Of a DNA stretch of 28,473 nucleotides, positions 13,996 through 22,851 are shown piece after piece (within the stretch, counting starts at the first letter, position 1; each line of letters starts with the position of its first letter). Source of the stretch: an uncultured Sutterella sp. (GTDB lineage: Bacteria > Pseudomonadota > Gammaproteobacteria > Burkholderiales > Burkholderiaceae_F). Below the pieces are notes generated by a model that ran no database searches, was not told where the DNA came from, and worked only from the letters and a program-made list of their open reading frames with translations. The stretch is from the NCBI GenBank assembly GCA_900543805.1, contig UQTE01000027.1, positions 1 through 28,473 of the forward strand, given 5' to 3'. The translations under genes and the position numbers were made by a program.

Positions 13996-14223
13996 TCAGT
14001 CGAATTCGAAGGAGTAGAGCATGTCGAGCGCCTGATCGACCCCGGTCGCCGCCTCCACGTAGAGTTTCGGAATCACGCGGTAGCGAAGCGTCAGAGTGGC
14101 GAGCGAATCGAAGATCCCCACGCCGTACTTCACCTTGAGGCCGGGGAGCACGTAGCCGCTCAAAACGAGCTGGGAGTTGTCCCCGGCCGCGGGCGCTTTC
14201 GTGCGACTTCTTACACTCTTTCG
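13996..14223 (-). pseudogene. tamB: tamB 3' remnant (translocation and assembly module)
   Basis: The minus strand between the TAG at 14224-14226 and the TGA at 13996 encodes 75 residues without ATG, GTG or TTG near the start. The stretch [19 protein letters not shown], then [16 protein letters not shown] and [11 protein letters not shown], is the hallmark end of TamB/DUF490. TamB is the large inner-membrane protein of the TAM system. Full TamB exceeds 1,000 residues, so over 90% is missing. Upstream DNA is the lplT gene on the opposite strand. Its terminator survives at 13959-13989. I infer a deletion or inversion joined the tamB end to lplT. Confidence 0.75.
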
Positions 14224-14237
14224 CTAGGGTCCGCCCC

Positions 14238-15605
14238 GTGGAACGCGCTACACTTAGTGGTTTCATCAATACGGACTTCCCGAGTTTCATGAATCGAGGT
14301 TTCTACACGATCATGGCGGCGCAGTTTCTGTCGTCTCTCGCCGACAATGCGCTTCTCATCGCCGCCATCGCGCTTTTGACCGATCTGCAGGCTCCGGACT
14401 GGATGACGCCGCTTCTGAAGCTCTTCTTCGTGGTGAGCTACGTGTGTCTCGCGGCCTGGGTGGGCATATTCGCGGACTCCATGCCCAAGGGCCGCGTGAT
14501 GTTCATCTCCAACAGCCTCAAGGCCCTCGGTTGCCTTCTGATGCTCTTTGGAAGCCATCCCCTTCTCGCCTACGCGATCGTGGGCGTGGGCGCGGCGGCC
14601 TATTCGCCCGCGAAGTACGGCATTCTCACGGAACTCCTCCCCGCCGAAAAGCTTGTCGTCGCCAACGGCTGGATCGAAGGCCTCACGGTCGCCTCGATCA
14701 TTCTCGGCGTCACGTTGGGCGGCGTTCTCATCCGCCCGGACGTGGCCGGAGGCCTTCTCGAAATCTTCCACCTCGAAGCGGTGGGGCTCGAGCGCTTTGC
14801 GCAGGCGGCCATCTTTGCGATCGTCTTCATCTACACCTTCGCCGCGATCGTCAACCTCGCCATTCCCGACACGGGCGCGCGCTATCCCAAGCAGGACTTC
14901 CGCCCGATCGAATCGCTCAAGCACTTCTGGCAGAGCAACCTCCTTCTCTGGCGCGATCCGCTCGGCCAGATCTCGCTCTCGGTCACGACGCTCTTCTGGG
15001 GCGCGGGCGCAACGCTGCAGTTCCTCGTTCTCAAGTGGTGCGAGCACGCCCTCGGCATGAATCTTTCGGAAGGCGCCATCATGCAGGCGGTCGTGAGCCT
15101 CGGCGTGGCGCTCGGGGCCGTCCTCGCCGCGGCCAAGGTGCCTTTGAAGCGCTCGCTCTCCGTCCTCCCGATGGGGATCTTCATGGGCGTTCTCGTGACG
15201 TGCACGGCCTACTTCACGCGCGACATCGCGCCGGCCGGGGGACTCTCGCTGCCGGGCTTTGAAATCTCCTGGGCCGCCCTCATCGCGGGCCTCGTCATGG
15301 TGTCGGTGGGCCTTTCCGCAGGCTTCTTCCTCGTTCCCATGAACGCGCTTCTGCAGCACCGCGGCCACGTCCTCATGAGCGCGGGCCGCTCGATCGCCGT
15401 GCAGAACTTCAACGAGAACCTCTCGATTCTCGCCATGCTCGGCGTCTACGCGATCCTCATCAAGCTCGACCTCTCGGTCCCGGCCACGATGGTGATCTTC
15501 GGACTCTTCGTAGGGGGCTCCATGGCGCTCGTGATTCTCAAGCACCGCCTCAATCAGAAGAAGGAGGACAGCCTCCATCTGATCGGCGAAGCGAAGCGCC
15601 ACTGA
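14238..15605 (+). CDS. lplT: Lysophospholipid transporter LplT (MFS)
   Basis: LplT flips lysophospholipids across the inner membrane for re-acylation. The protein is a 12-helix major facilitator. Family landmarks are AAQFLSSLADNALLIAAIA near the start, FADSMPKGRVMFISN in the 2-3 loop and GVGAAAYSPAKYGILTELL, the last nearly identical to E. coli LplT. Hydrophobic segments continue to the end, with a basic C-terminus (KHRLNQKKED). The GTG at 14238 gives 455 residues; an ATG at 14289, just before GFYTIMAAQF, is an equally plausible start and neither has a strong ribosome site. A -10-like TACACT lies at 14212-14217. No aas acyltransferase is adjacent. It is divergent from alr, with the tamB remnant between. 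Confidence 0.93.
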   Translation: MERATLSGFINTDFPSFMNRGFYTIMAAQFLSSLADNALLIAAIALLTDLQAPDWMTPLLKLFFVVSYVCLAAWVGIFADSMPKGRVMFISNSLKALGCLLMLFGSHPLLAYAIVGVGAAAYSPAKYGILTELLPAEKLVVANGWIEGLTVASIILGVTLGGVLIRPDVAGGLLEIFHLEAVGLERFAQAAIFAIVFIYTFAAIVNLAIPDTGARYPKQDFRPIESLKHFWQSNLLLWRDPLGQISLSVTTLFWGAGATLQFLVLKWCEHALGMNLSEGAIMQAVVSLGVALGAVLAAAKVPLKRSLSVLPMGIFMGVLVTCTAYFTRDIAPAGGLSLPGFEISWAALIAGLVMVSVGLSAGFFLVPMNALLQHRGHVLMSAGRSIAVQNFNENLSILAMLGVYAILIKLDLSVPATMVIFGLFVGGSMALVILKHRLNQKKEDSLHLIGEAKRH

Positions 15606-15623
15606 TCGACACCGCAGAACAAA

Positions 15624-15659
15624 ACGTCGCCCGAGGTCCGCGAGGATCCCGGGCGATGT
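15624..15659. terminator. Convergent terminator between lplT and sbcC
   Basis: Arms ACGTCGCCCG (15624-15633) and CGGGCGATGT (15650-15659) form a 10-bp stem with one G-U pair. An A-run lies before it and a GTTT after it. It sits 18 nt after lplT and 33 nt past the end of sbcC, so it can serve both strands. Confidence 0.6.
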
Positions 15660-15692
15660 CGTTTCAGGCCGCCCCCGAAGGGAGATTTCTCG

Positions 15693-18600
15693 TCAGGCGA
15701 CGAGGCGCTTGACGCCCGGCCCTTCGATGCGGCTCACGCCCCGACCGCGTTCGGGCGTGACGACGATCTGCGTCTCGACGCGCTCCTTCACGGCCGCGAC
15801 GTGACTGATCACGCCGATGAGGCGTCCCGTCGTGCGGCGAAGGTCGTCCAAGACGCCGAGCGCCGTGTGAAGCGTCGCTTCGTCAAGCGTCCCGAAGCCT
15901 TCGTCCAAAAAGAGCGTCTCGACCCGCAGACGGCTTCCCGAAAGGTTCGAGAGTCCGAGCGCGAGCGCGAGGCTCACGATGAAGCTTTCTCCCCCCGAAA
16001 GGTTCGTCGACGAGCGGACCGTGTCGGCCATGTCGTGGTCGATCACCGCGATCTCGAGCGCGGGTTCTCCCACGGCGGCGAGTCCGTAGCGGCTCTTCAT
16101 CATGCGGAGCACCCGGTTGGCCGCTTCGATCAAGACGCGGAAGGTGATCCCCTGCGCGATCGTGCGAAGACGCTGTCCCTTGGCGTCGCCGATGAGTTCG
16201 TTCAGGGCGAGCCAGCGCTTTCGCTCCTCTTCCCGGAGTTGCCACTCCGATCGGAGTTCCTTGGCGCGTTCGCGCCGCGCGTCGTCGGCGCGGATCACTT
16301 CGAGACTGCGGCCGCGTCGCTCTTCGACTTCCCGCTCTTTTTCCCGAAGCGCGTCCAGCGAAGTGAGCGCTCCGTCGCGCGAAAGCGACGCGGCGTCCGC
16401 CCGACCGCTCATTTCGTGGAGCGCCAGTCTTTCCTTTGCCGTCTCCTCTGAGAGATGTGCGATCCGAAGACTCCGCTCCCGGACCTTGAGAAGCAGAGCG
16501 TTCAACTTTCTCTCGTCCTCTTCCGAAAGAAGTGCGGCGCGCAGATCCTTCGACGAGGCAAAGCCCGACTTTTCCTTTTGCCGGCGCCACTCGTCCTCGG
16601 CCGACAGGAGACGATCCCGTTGTGCAATCAGTTCTTGTTCCGCCTTGGCGAGACGGGTTTCGAGCGATTCCAAAGTCTTTTCGCACGCGCGCACGCGTTC
16701 GGCCGCGCTTGCGGCCGCCGCCTTTCGGGCGCTTCGCTCCGTCTCGAGGCGTTGAAGTTCCGCTTCGGGCGGCGCCTTTTCCCAGGACGCGCGCCAACGG
16801 GCGAAGTCCTCGTCGAAAAGTCGCCGGCCGTTCTCCAAGCCTTCGGAAAGCTGCGTTGCAAGCGCCTGCGTCGTTTGGGCGCGCTCGGCGAATTCCGCGA
16901 GGAATCCCGCGGCGCTTTCCTCGGCCGAGCGCAGATCGTCGCGCTCGCGAATCTTCTTCTCGTGGACCGTGCCCCGCTCTACGAGTTGAGCGAGCGTCCC
17001 CTCGGGATCCTGCGTGCCGAGAATCGTCTTCCAGGGAGTCGCAAGCGTCTCGACGCCCTTGCGGGCGGCCTCGGCGGCGAGGCGCTTCGCCGCGTCGAGC
17101 GAACGCACTTCTTCAAATCCCTTTTGCGCTTCCGCCAAAAGGGTTTGATCCGAAGCGAGCGCTTCCTTCTCTTTGGTCCAGCGCACTTCCGCCGCACCCG
17201 CTTCGTCGCGGGCCGCGGCCTCGGTTTTCCGAAGCGATTCGAGCGTCCGAACGTTCCCGAGGAGCGTTTCGCGCTCCCGGGCGAGCCGTTCGAGCGCCGC
17301 GAGACCTTCCGCGCGCACGCACTCGGAGAGCCGTGGCCAATCCGCGTCGATCGACGTACGACGCCCGTCGTGCAGGTCTTCGAGCGCCTTTCTTTGCGAT
17401 GAATTTTCAACGGCCGCGATGAAGGGCGCATCCTCTTCGAGGTCCAGGAGGCGCCTCGCGGCGCCGATGCGCTCCGTCAAGAGCCGCATGCGAACGATCG
17501 GATCTTTCCCTTCGCCGAGTCCGGCCGCGGCAAGCGCTTCTCTCGCCTTCAGGAGCCGCTCGCGGGCGGCAATGCGTTTGTTTTCCGCGTCTTCCAGACG
17601 ACGCTCCGCGGACTTTGCCTTGCCTTCAAGGAGCGTGCATCGATCCGAGGCCAGGCGCAGGCGCTCGGCGGCATCTTGGGCCTCCGCTTCACTGCGGCGC
17701 CACAAGTCGATCGCGCCGCGCAGGCCTTCGGTCGCTTCGCGCCAAGTTTCCAGGGCCGCGTTTTGCGAGAGTTCCGCCTCGAGTTTGCCGAGTTTTTCCC
17801 GCCGCGCGGCCGACTTCTTTTGGGCGGCCGCGAGGTTTTTCTTCGCGGCTTCGGCGTCGCTCACCGCCGTGCGGGCGTGCTTTTCCGATGCTTCAAGCGA
17901 AGCGCGCCGCGTCTCAAAGCGGGTCTTTTCCTCGCGCCAGGCTTCGACCGTCGGGCGGAAGGCTTCGAGCCGCGCCTCGGCCGCCTCGGATTCCGCATTC
18001 GCTTGAGGAAGCGCGAGACGCTCCGCTTCGAGCCTCTTTTTCGCGGCGTCTCGATCGTTTTGCGTGGCGAGGCGCTCCTTTTCCAGGCGTTCCGCTTCAG
18101 TACGAAGCACATCGCGCCGCTCGAGCGACGAGAGCGCCTTCACGGCGCGATCCGCCGCGTCCTGCCGACGCTCGGCCGCCTCCACCGAAGTGCGTTCCCT
18201 TTCCTCTTCTCCCTTCAGGGCGAGAAGCTCCGCTTCGCGTCCTTCCAACCGAAGTCGGGCTTCATGCCAGGCCGCGACCGCGCGAAGGCGGGTCTCTTCC
18301 TTGCGGATCGTTTCGACGACCGAGGCGTAGTCGCGAAGCACCGCCTCTTCTTTGGCGCGGTCTTCGTCCGAGAGAAGGTCGAGGAGCTCGAGCTGCTTCT
18401 GAACGTCCGCGGCCGCGCGGTCGGCTTCGCTCCAGCGGCGGTAAACGGTGCTCCCGATGCGGGCGTAGATTTCGGAGCCCGTGACGCGCTCGAGAATTTC
18501 CGCGCGCTCCTGAGGCTTGGCCGTAAGAAAACGTCCGAAGGCGCCCTGAGCCAAGAGCACCGTGCGCGTGAACGCGGAAAAGCCCATTCCGAGAAGTTCC

Positions 18601-19025
18601 GAAATCTTCTGCTCCCACTCCCGCACCTTCTCGGCAACGATTTCCCCCTTGAGATCGTCAGGCGAGGAAAGGCGCACAAGTTCCACAGACTTCCCGTTCG
18701 ACTTCACGAGCCGCATGCGGCAGCGGCTCAGCCAATAGACGCCGTCCACCTCAAAGACGACGCTCGCCCCGCATTCCTTTTCGCCGCGCGTGATGAGAAC
18801 GCTCTTTTTCTCGTCTTCGTTCGCGGCCACGACGGCGCCCTCGGTGCGGGGCGTCACGCCGAAGAGCGCGAAGCTCACCGCGTCGAGAATCGAAGTCTTG
18901 CCGCTTCCCGTCGGCCCCACGATCGCAAAGAGGCCGCCCCGGGCGTAGGAGGGCGTCGTAAAGTCGATTTCGTAGGCGCCCCGAAGCGAATTGATGTTTT
19001 TGAAGCACAGTTTGAGAATCTTCAT
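15693..19025 (-). CDS. sbcC: SbcC nuclease-complex ATPase (Rad50-like), no zinc hook seen
   Basis: With SbcD it forms the Mre11-Rad50-type complex that cleaves hairpins and blocked DNA ends. Walker A is GPTGSGKTS (37-45). About 850 residues of Arg/Glu/Ala-rich coiled coil follow. The C-terminal half-site has the signature LSGGES (1009-1014), Walker B LFLDEGFG (about 1040) and the ISH His switch. Length 1,110 is normal. I read the whole coil and found single Cys residues only (SDRCTLLE, LSECVRAE, VRACEKTL) and no CxxC, so the usual zinc hook is absent. The ATG at 19025 is 16 nt past the sbcD stop, so the two genes are co-transcribed. Confidence 0.95.
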   Translation of the reverse strand: MKILKLCFKNINSLRGAYEIDFTTPSYARGGLFAIVGPTGSGKTSILDAVSFALFGVTPRTEGAVVAANEDEKKSVLITRGEKECGASVVFEVDGVYWLSRCRMRLVKSNGKSVELVRLSSPDDLKGEIVAEKVREWEQKISELLGMGFSAFTRTVLLAQGAFGRFLTAKPQERAEILERVTGSEIYARIGSTVYRRWSEADRAAADVQKQLELLDLLSDEDRAKEEAVLRDYASVVETIRKEETRLRAVAAWHEARLRLEGREAELLALKGEEERERTSVEAAERRQDAADRAVKALSSLERRDVLRTEAERLEKERLATQNDRDAAKKRLEAERLALPQANAESEAAEARLEAFRPTVEAWREEKTRFETRRASLEASEKHARTAVSDAEAAKKNLAAAQKKSAARREKLGKLEAELSQNAALETWREATEGLRGAIDLWRRSEAEAQDAAERLRLASDRCTLLEGKAKSAERRLEDAENKRIAARERLLKAREALAAAGLGEGKDPIVRMRLLTERIGAARRLLDLEEDAPFIAAVENSSQRKALEDLHDGRRTSIDADWPRLSECVRAEGLAALERLARERETLLGNVRTLESLRKTEAAARDEAGAAEVRWTKEKEALASDQTLLAEAQKGFEEVRSLDAAKRLAAEAARKGVETLATPWKTILGTQDPEGTLAQLVERGTVHEKKIRERDDLRSAEESAAGFLAEFAERAQTTQALATQLSEGLENGRRLFDEDFARWRASWEKAPPEAELQRLETERSARKAAAASAAERVRACEKTLESLETRLAKAEQELIAQRDRLLSAEDEWRRQKEKSGFASSKDLRAALLSEEDERKLNALLLKVRERSLRIAHLSEETAKERLALHEMSGRADAASLSRDGALTSLDALREKEREVEERRGRSLEVIRADDARRERAKELRSEWQLREEERKRWLALNELIGDAKGQRLRTIAQGITFRVLIEAANRVLRMMKSRYGLAAVGEPALEIAVIDHDMADTVRSSTNLSGGESFIVSLALALGLSNLSGSRLRVETLFLDEGFGTLDEATLHTALGVLDDLRRTTGRLIGVISHVAAVKERVETQIVVTPERGRGVSRIEGPGVKRLVA

Positions 19026-19041
19026 GGCCGTCTCTCCCGTA

Positions 19042-20262
19042 TCAATCGTTGCCGCCGCTCATCGCGTCGCGCGCGACCTCGGCGAAAAGCGCCCGCAGGC
19101 GTTCGCTCTCCTCTTCGCCGCGCGCGGCTTCGCGAAGCACCTCGTCAAAAACGGCCTCGGGCGTGAGCATTTCGAGCGTCAGTCCCTCTTCCGAACGGAA
19201 GACGTCGACCGTCGGGCTCGCGAGTCGGAAACTCACGAAACGCAACCCAAGAGCCGCGCACTTGTCGACAAGGGGTTCGAGGAGGTCGCGCGTGGGCTTC
19301 GGGTCCGTGAGTTCCATGCCGACATAGCATTCGGGCAGTTCCGAGGCGACCTTTTCGAGTGCCGCCGGCAATTCCGACGAATGGCCGCGCAAAATGCGGA
19401 CCGCGCGCTTTTGCGGTACGTCGTGAAGGATTTCCTCGACGCCCGACTCGGTAAAGTTCACCTCCACGATCTGATGCAAGTAGTCCTGGTGCTTCACGTC
19501 CAAAGAGATCGGTATGCCGCTGTAGCGCGCCGGCACGGCGCCCTCGAGTTTTCCAGCCCGATGGAGGTGTCCGAGCGCCACGTAGTCCCAGTCCGATCCG
19601 AGACGAGAAAGGTCCGCCATGCGGATCGATCCCACCTGGGGATCGGAGAGCACCTTCTCGCGCCGCTCCTTCGGGATGCTGTCGCGAAGATAGAGGTGAC
19701 CCATCGCGATCTTCGGCACGTTTTCCGCCCCTTCCCTCGCCATCGCTTCGAGGAGCTTTTCGTGCGCGAGCGCATAGCGCGCCTCGATCCCCGCTTCGTA
19801 GAGAGCGAGTTCGTCGAGTGCATCCCCAAGGGCGAGGCCCTTTCGCACTTCGCCTTCCTTCAGGAAGGGCACGGCCGCGACGGCGGCGAGAGACCGTCCC
19901 TCGCGGTCGCGCACGACGATCGACTGTTCTTCGGGCGTCGGCCCCGCGACGATCGTGCGCACGCTTCGGAGCACTTCGGCCGAAGCGGAGAGAAAGGACT
20001 GCGAATCGTGGTTGCCCGCCGTCACGACGACGGCCTGCAAGGGCGTCGACGCGGCGCGCTCGAGAAAACCGTAGTAGAGCCGCTGCGCGGCGATCGGCGG
20101 CATCGAGACGTCGAAGACGTCCCCCGCGATGAGGAGGATGTCGGGACGGCGCTCCGTGATTTTCGCGAGAAGCCAGTCGAGAAAGAAGACGAAGTCCTCG
20201 GTGCGATCCCAGTCGCCGAGCATCTTGCCGAGGTGCCAGTCGGAAGTGTGGAAAATGCGCAT
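19042..20262 (-). CDS. sbcD: SbcD nuclease subunit (Mre11-like)
   Basis: SbcD is the metallophosphoesterase of the SbcCD nuclease. Metal ligands are visible as DWHLG (Asp8, His10), GDVFD (Asp48), GNHD (Asn84-His85), GHLY and GHLH. The capping and SbcC-binding regions follow. Length is 406 with the ATG at 20262, which starts the family-typical MRIFHTSDWHLGK. The open frame continues 56 codons upstream without family similarity. A -10-like TACAAT is at 20298-20303 on this strand. It is the first gene of an sbcD-sbcC operon. Confidence 0.96.
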   Translation of the reverse strand: MRIFHTSDWHLGKMLGDWDRTEDFVFFLDWLLAKITERRPDILLIAGDVFDVSMPPIAAQRLYYGFLERAASTPLQAVVVTAGNHDSQSFLSASAEVLRSVRTIVAGPTPEEQSIVVRDREGRSLAAVAAVPFLKEGEVRKGLALGDALDELALYEAGIEARYALAHEKLLEAMAREGAENVPKIAMGHLYLRDSIPKERREKVLSDPQVGSIRMADLSRLGSDWDYVALGHLHRAGKLEGAVPARYSGIPISLDVKHQDYLHQIVEVNFTESGVEEILHDVPQKRAVRILRGHSSELPAALEKVASELPECYVGMELTDPKPTRDLLEPLVDKCAALGLRFVSFRLASPTVDVFRSEEGLTLEMLTPEAVFDEVLREAARGEEESERLRALFAEVARDAMSGGND

Positions 20263-20297
20263 GAACCGTCGGTCGTGAAAAGAGAGAAACGCTTTCG

Positions 20298-20303
20298 ATT
20301 GTA
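20298..20303 (-). promoter_or_regulatory. Candidate -10 box of sbcDC
   Basis: The minus strand has TACAAT 35 nt before the sbcD start codon. The same hexamer is used in front of three tRNAs and nnr in this window. No clear -35. Confidence 0.35.
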
Positions 20304-20398
20304 CGACGGCGAGCGCAAAGGGCGAGGGCGGAGGAAAGAGGATTTTCCGGCCGCGGGGAAACTCTTTCAATTTCCCCCGAAAGTCTGTGCGGGAATGC

Positions 20399-20437
20399 AA
20401 AACGGGCGCAACGCTCCTTCTTCGGAGCACTGCGCCC
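20399..20437 (-). terminator. Terminator after the flavoprotein gene
   Basis: On the minus strand GGGCGCA (20431-20437), an inner GCTCC/GGAGC stem and TGCGCCC (20404-20410) form a hairpin, followed by GTTTTG (20399-20402). It lies 23 nt past the stop at 20461 and separates this gene from sbcDC. Confidence 0.75.
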
Positions 20438-20460
20438 GCCGGAATGTCGAAAGGTCGTCC

Positions 20461-21984
20461 TCAGGGCTCGTCGGGCCGGCAGCGGGGATCGAGCCTGAGC
20501 GTGTAACCCGAAGGAATCATGCGGCGGCTTTCCGGAACGGGAAGATCGGGGCGGGCAAAGCGGGACGCGCAGTATCCGGCCTCGCGACCGAAGACGACCG
20601 CGGCGGCGATCCCCATGCCCGAGACGCGCTCGAGACCGTTGAGGCCCGACATCACGTCGCCCGCGGCGTAGAGCCCCGGAATGGGCTTCCCCTCTTCGTT
20701 TTGCACGTGCGCGTGTTCGTCGGCGACGAGTCCACCCGAGGTGCCGTGCACGGCGGACCGGACGGGAAAGGCGTACAGCGGTACGGCGCTAAGGTCGCTT
20801 TCCATCGTGCGTCGCCCGAAGGCGTCCTTTCCCTTCAAGAGACCCTCGCGGTAGGTGCGAAGCGTCTCCTTGAAGGTCTCGGGATCGACGCGCATGCGTC
20901 GGGCGAGTTCCTCCTCCGTCGCGCCCGTCACGGCCGCAAGTTGATACGAGCTCTCCTGCAGAAGGCTTTCCTGTTCGACGATCTTTTCGTCCGCGATGAG
21001 CCAGGCGACGTGTCCGGGCTGCTTTTCGGTTTCGGCCACGACCGCGCGGCGCTTGTCGAGTTCGTTGACGAAACGCTTCCCCTGCTGATTGACGAGGATC
21101 GCGCCGCGGCTGCGCACCGACGAGGGAATGATGTCGCCCGTCGTCGCGATCGTGGTCGGATGAAATTCGAGGAGTTCGAGGTCGCGCACGGCGGCGCCCG
21201 CCATGTGTCCGAGGATGAGGCCGTCGCCGGTGCAGCCCGGGGCGTTCGTCGTGAAGTTGAGCGCCGTGTACTGACGGCTTTCCTTGCCGGCGTGCATGCG
21301 GACCATGTCGGGATTGGCCGCGTAGCTCCCCGTGGCGATCACGACCGCGGGCGAGCGGATGATGAAGGTGCCGCCGCGCATGTCGGTGACGCGCACGCCC
21401 GCGACGGCGCCCTTTTCCATGAGGATTTCCGAAGCGGGCGCAAGCGTTTCGATGGGAATGCGACGGTCTTCGGCGCTGCGCAGGAGGGCCTTGACAACTT
21501 CCACGCCCACGGTCGTTCCCTTCGTGTCGGTACGGAATCCCGCCCATTCGCCCCCTTCGCGCACAGGAACCGGACGCGCCAGCGACGCGCCCATCGAAGT
21601 GAGCCACTCGTAGGCGTCGTCCGTCATCAAAAGGAGCTTTTCAATGAGCTCGGGGTCGTTTCGTCCGCCGCCGCTCCGAACGATTTCCTTGTAGAGCGAC
21701 TCGACGGAGAGTTCCTTTCCCGCGACCGCCTCGGCGCGCTTTCCGATCGCCGTCACGTAGTCGGCCGCAAAGACGGAACTTCCCCCCACCACGGGCATCT
21801 TCTCGAGCACCATGACCTTCGCGCCCGTTTCGGCCGCGGCGACCGCGGCCGAAAGGCCGGCCGCGCCCGAACCGAGCACGACCACGTCACTGTGATACAC
21901 CGTCTCGCCCGCGCGCGCGACAAGCGTCGCGGCCGCGCAGAGCACGCCGAAAAGAATCACCCGCAACCCGGAAAAGATACGCAT
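20461..21984 (-). CDS. Exported FAD-dependent reductase of the fumarate reductase/flavocytochrome c family
   Basis: The ATG at 21984 begins a signal peptide, MRIFSGLRVI followed by a hydrophobic stretch ending VARAGE, so the protein should be periplasmic. The FAD-binding GSGAAG is at 38-43. Residues matching the fumarate reductase active site of Shewanella flavocytochrome c are His275 (EFHPT), Arg293 (RSRGAILV), His413 (VHGTSGG) and Arg453 (GLERVSG). There is no heme domain and no CxxCH, so electrons must come from a separate cytochrome. Length is 507. Relatives reduce fumarate, urocanate or other enoates in anaerobic respiration; the substrate here cannot be told. The gene stands alone, with its own terminator at 20399-20437. 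The last ~30 residues are Pro/Arg-rich. Confidence 0.88.
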   Translation of the reverse strand: MRIFSGLRVILFGVLCAAATLVARAGETVYHSDVVVLGSGAAGLSAAVAAAETGAKVMVLEKMPVVGGSSVFAADYVTAIGKRAEAVAGKELSVESLYKEIVRSGGGRNDPELIEKLLLMTDDAYEWLTSMGASLARPVPVREGGEWAGFRTDTKGTTVGVEVVKALLRSAEDRRIPIETLAPASEILMEKGAVAGVRVTDMRGGTFIIRSPAVVIATGSYAANPDMVRMHAGKESRQYTALNFTTNAPGCTGDGLILGHMAGAAVRDLELLEFHPTTIATTGDIIPSSVRSRGAILVNQQGKRFVNELDKRRAVVAETEKQPGHVAWLIADEKIVEQESLLQESSYQLAAVTGATEEELARRMRVDPETFKETLRTYREGLLKGKDAFGRRTMESDLSAVPLYAFPVRSAVHGTSGGLVADEHAHVQNEEGKPIPGLYAAGDVMSGLNGLERVSGMGIAAAVVFGREAGYCASRFARPDLPVPESRRMIPSGYTLRLDPRCRPDEP

Positions 21985-22175
21985 AGGAAAGCTGTTGTTA
22001 TTTTGATGTCGCCGAATCCATTGTCCCCTGGGAAACACAGGGACGCCTCAAATCTGTAAGAGTTCTTTCTCTGAAAATTTGCCTATTTCCTAGAGGAAAA
22101 CCCTGAGCGAAGGATAGCAAATCTTTTCGTTTTTCGCCTATGCCGAGAAAACGATTTCCAATCGGCCAGCCTCGA

Positions 22176-22769
22176 TCAGGCGCGCATCGAGAGCACCCGG
22201 TCCGCCCACACGAGGCCGATGATCGTCTTTACGTCAGTGATGCGGCCGTCCAAGGCCATCGCCGTCGCTTCGCGCCGCGGAACGCGCACGAGTTCGAGAA
22301 ACTCGCCGTCGTCGAGCGCCTGTTCGCCCGCCTCGGGCCCCTCGGCGAGGAACATGACGATCCCTTCGTTCGAGTAGCCGATCGCGTTGTGGAGCGTCCC
22401 GAGCTCCGTCCAGCGGCGCGCCGAAAAGCCCGTTTCCTCATGAAGCTCGCGCTTGGCGCAGACGAGCGGCGCCTCCTTCGGATCGAGCTTTCCCGCGGGA
22501 AGCTCCCAGAAGCTTCGTCCCATGGGATGGCGCCACTGTCTCTCGAGAAGCACCGTGTCGTCCTCAAAAAGGAGCACGATCCCCGCGGCGCCGGGGTGCC
22601 GCAGAAATTCGCGCGAACGGCGCGCGCCGTCGGGCAAGGTCACTTCGTTGCGGATCACGCGCAGAAAGCCGCCCCGCCAGGCTTCTTCTTCGGAAATTGT
22701 CGTCTCCTTCAGGGGATCGTCGGCACGCGCCGCATCGGGAAGCGTCTTCAAAACGGGAATGTCGGTCAT
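22176..22769 (-). CDS. nudF: Nudix hydrolase, ADP-ribose pyrophosphatase type
   Basis: Nudix enzymes of this subgroup hydrolyse ADP-ribose or other nucleoside diphosphate sugars to AMP plus sugar phosphate. The complete Nudix box runs 93-115: Gly93, Glu99, the REL core 107-109, the metal-binding Glu pair 111-112 and Gly114. Preceding RQWRHPMGRSFWELPAG fits the ADP-ribose pyrophosphatase group. The ATG at 22769 (197 residues) has AAGGA upstream; an ATG seven codons earlier lacks a ribosome site. It is divergent from the NAD(P)HX repair gene. The nudF symbol is by family resemblance; substrate preference is inferred. Confidence 0.85.
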   Translation of the reverse strand: MTDIPVLKTLPDAARADDPLKETTISEEEAWRGGFLRVIRNEVTLPDGARRSREFLRHPGAAGIVLLFEDDTVLLERQWRHPMGRSFWELPAGKLDPKEAPLVCAKRELHEETGFSARRWTELGTLHNAIGYSNEGIVMFLAEGPEAGEQALDDGEFLELVRVPRREATAMALDGRITDVKTIIGLVWADRVLSMRA

Positions 22770-22818
22770 CTCGGTTGTCCTTTCCGTCATTTGGCCGCAA
22801 ACGCCGCGGCCGTTGTCC

Positions 22819-22824
22819 TACAAT
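22819..22824 (+). promoter_or_regulatory. Candidate -10 box of nnr
   Basis: TACAAT lies 27 nt before the start codon, giving a short leader that includes the AGGGG ribosome site. No clear -35 hexamer. Confidence 0.4.
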
Positions 22825-22851
22825 CTTGGCACTTTATCTTAGGGGAACCGA

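Noticed and set aside
12767..14290. Alanine racemase with a ~145-residue N-terminal extension
   Set aside because: The extra codons read across the alr promoter, the tamB terminator and the tamB remnant in another frame. The GTG at 13852 with a ribosome site fits the family start.
14211..15602. 463-codon minus-strand frame opposite lplT
   Set aside because: It is a charged antisense shadow; the plus strand carries a clear 12-helix transporter with family motifs.
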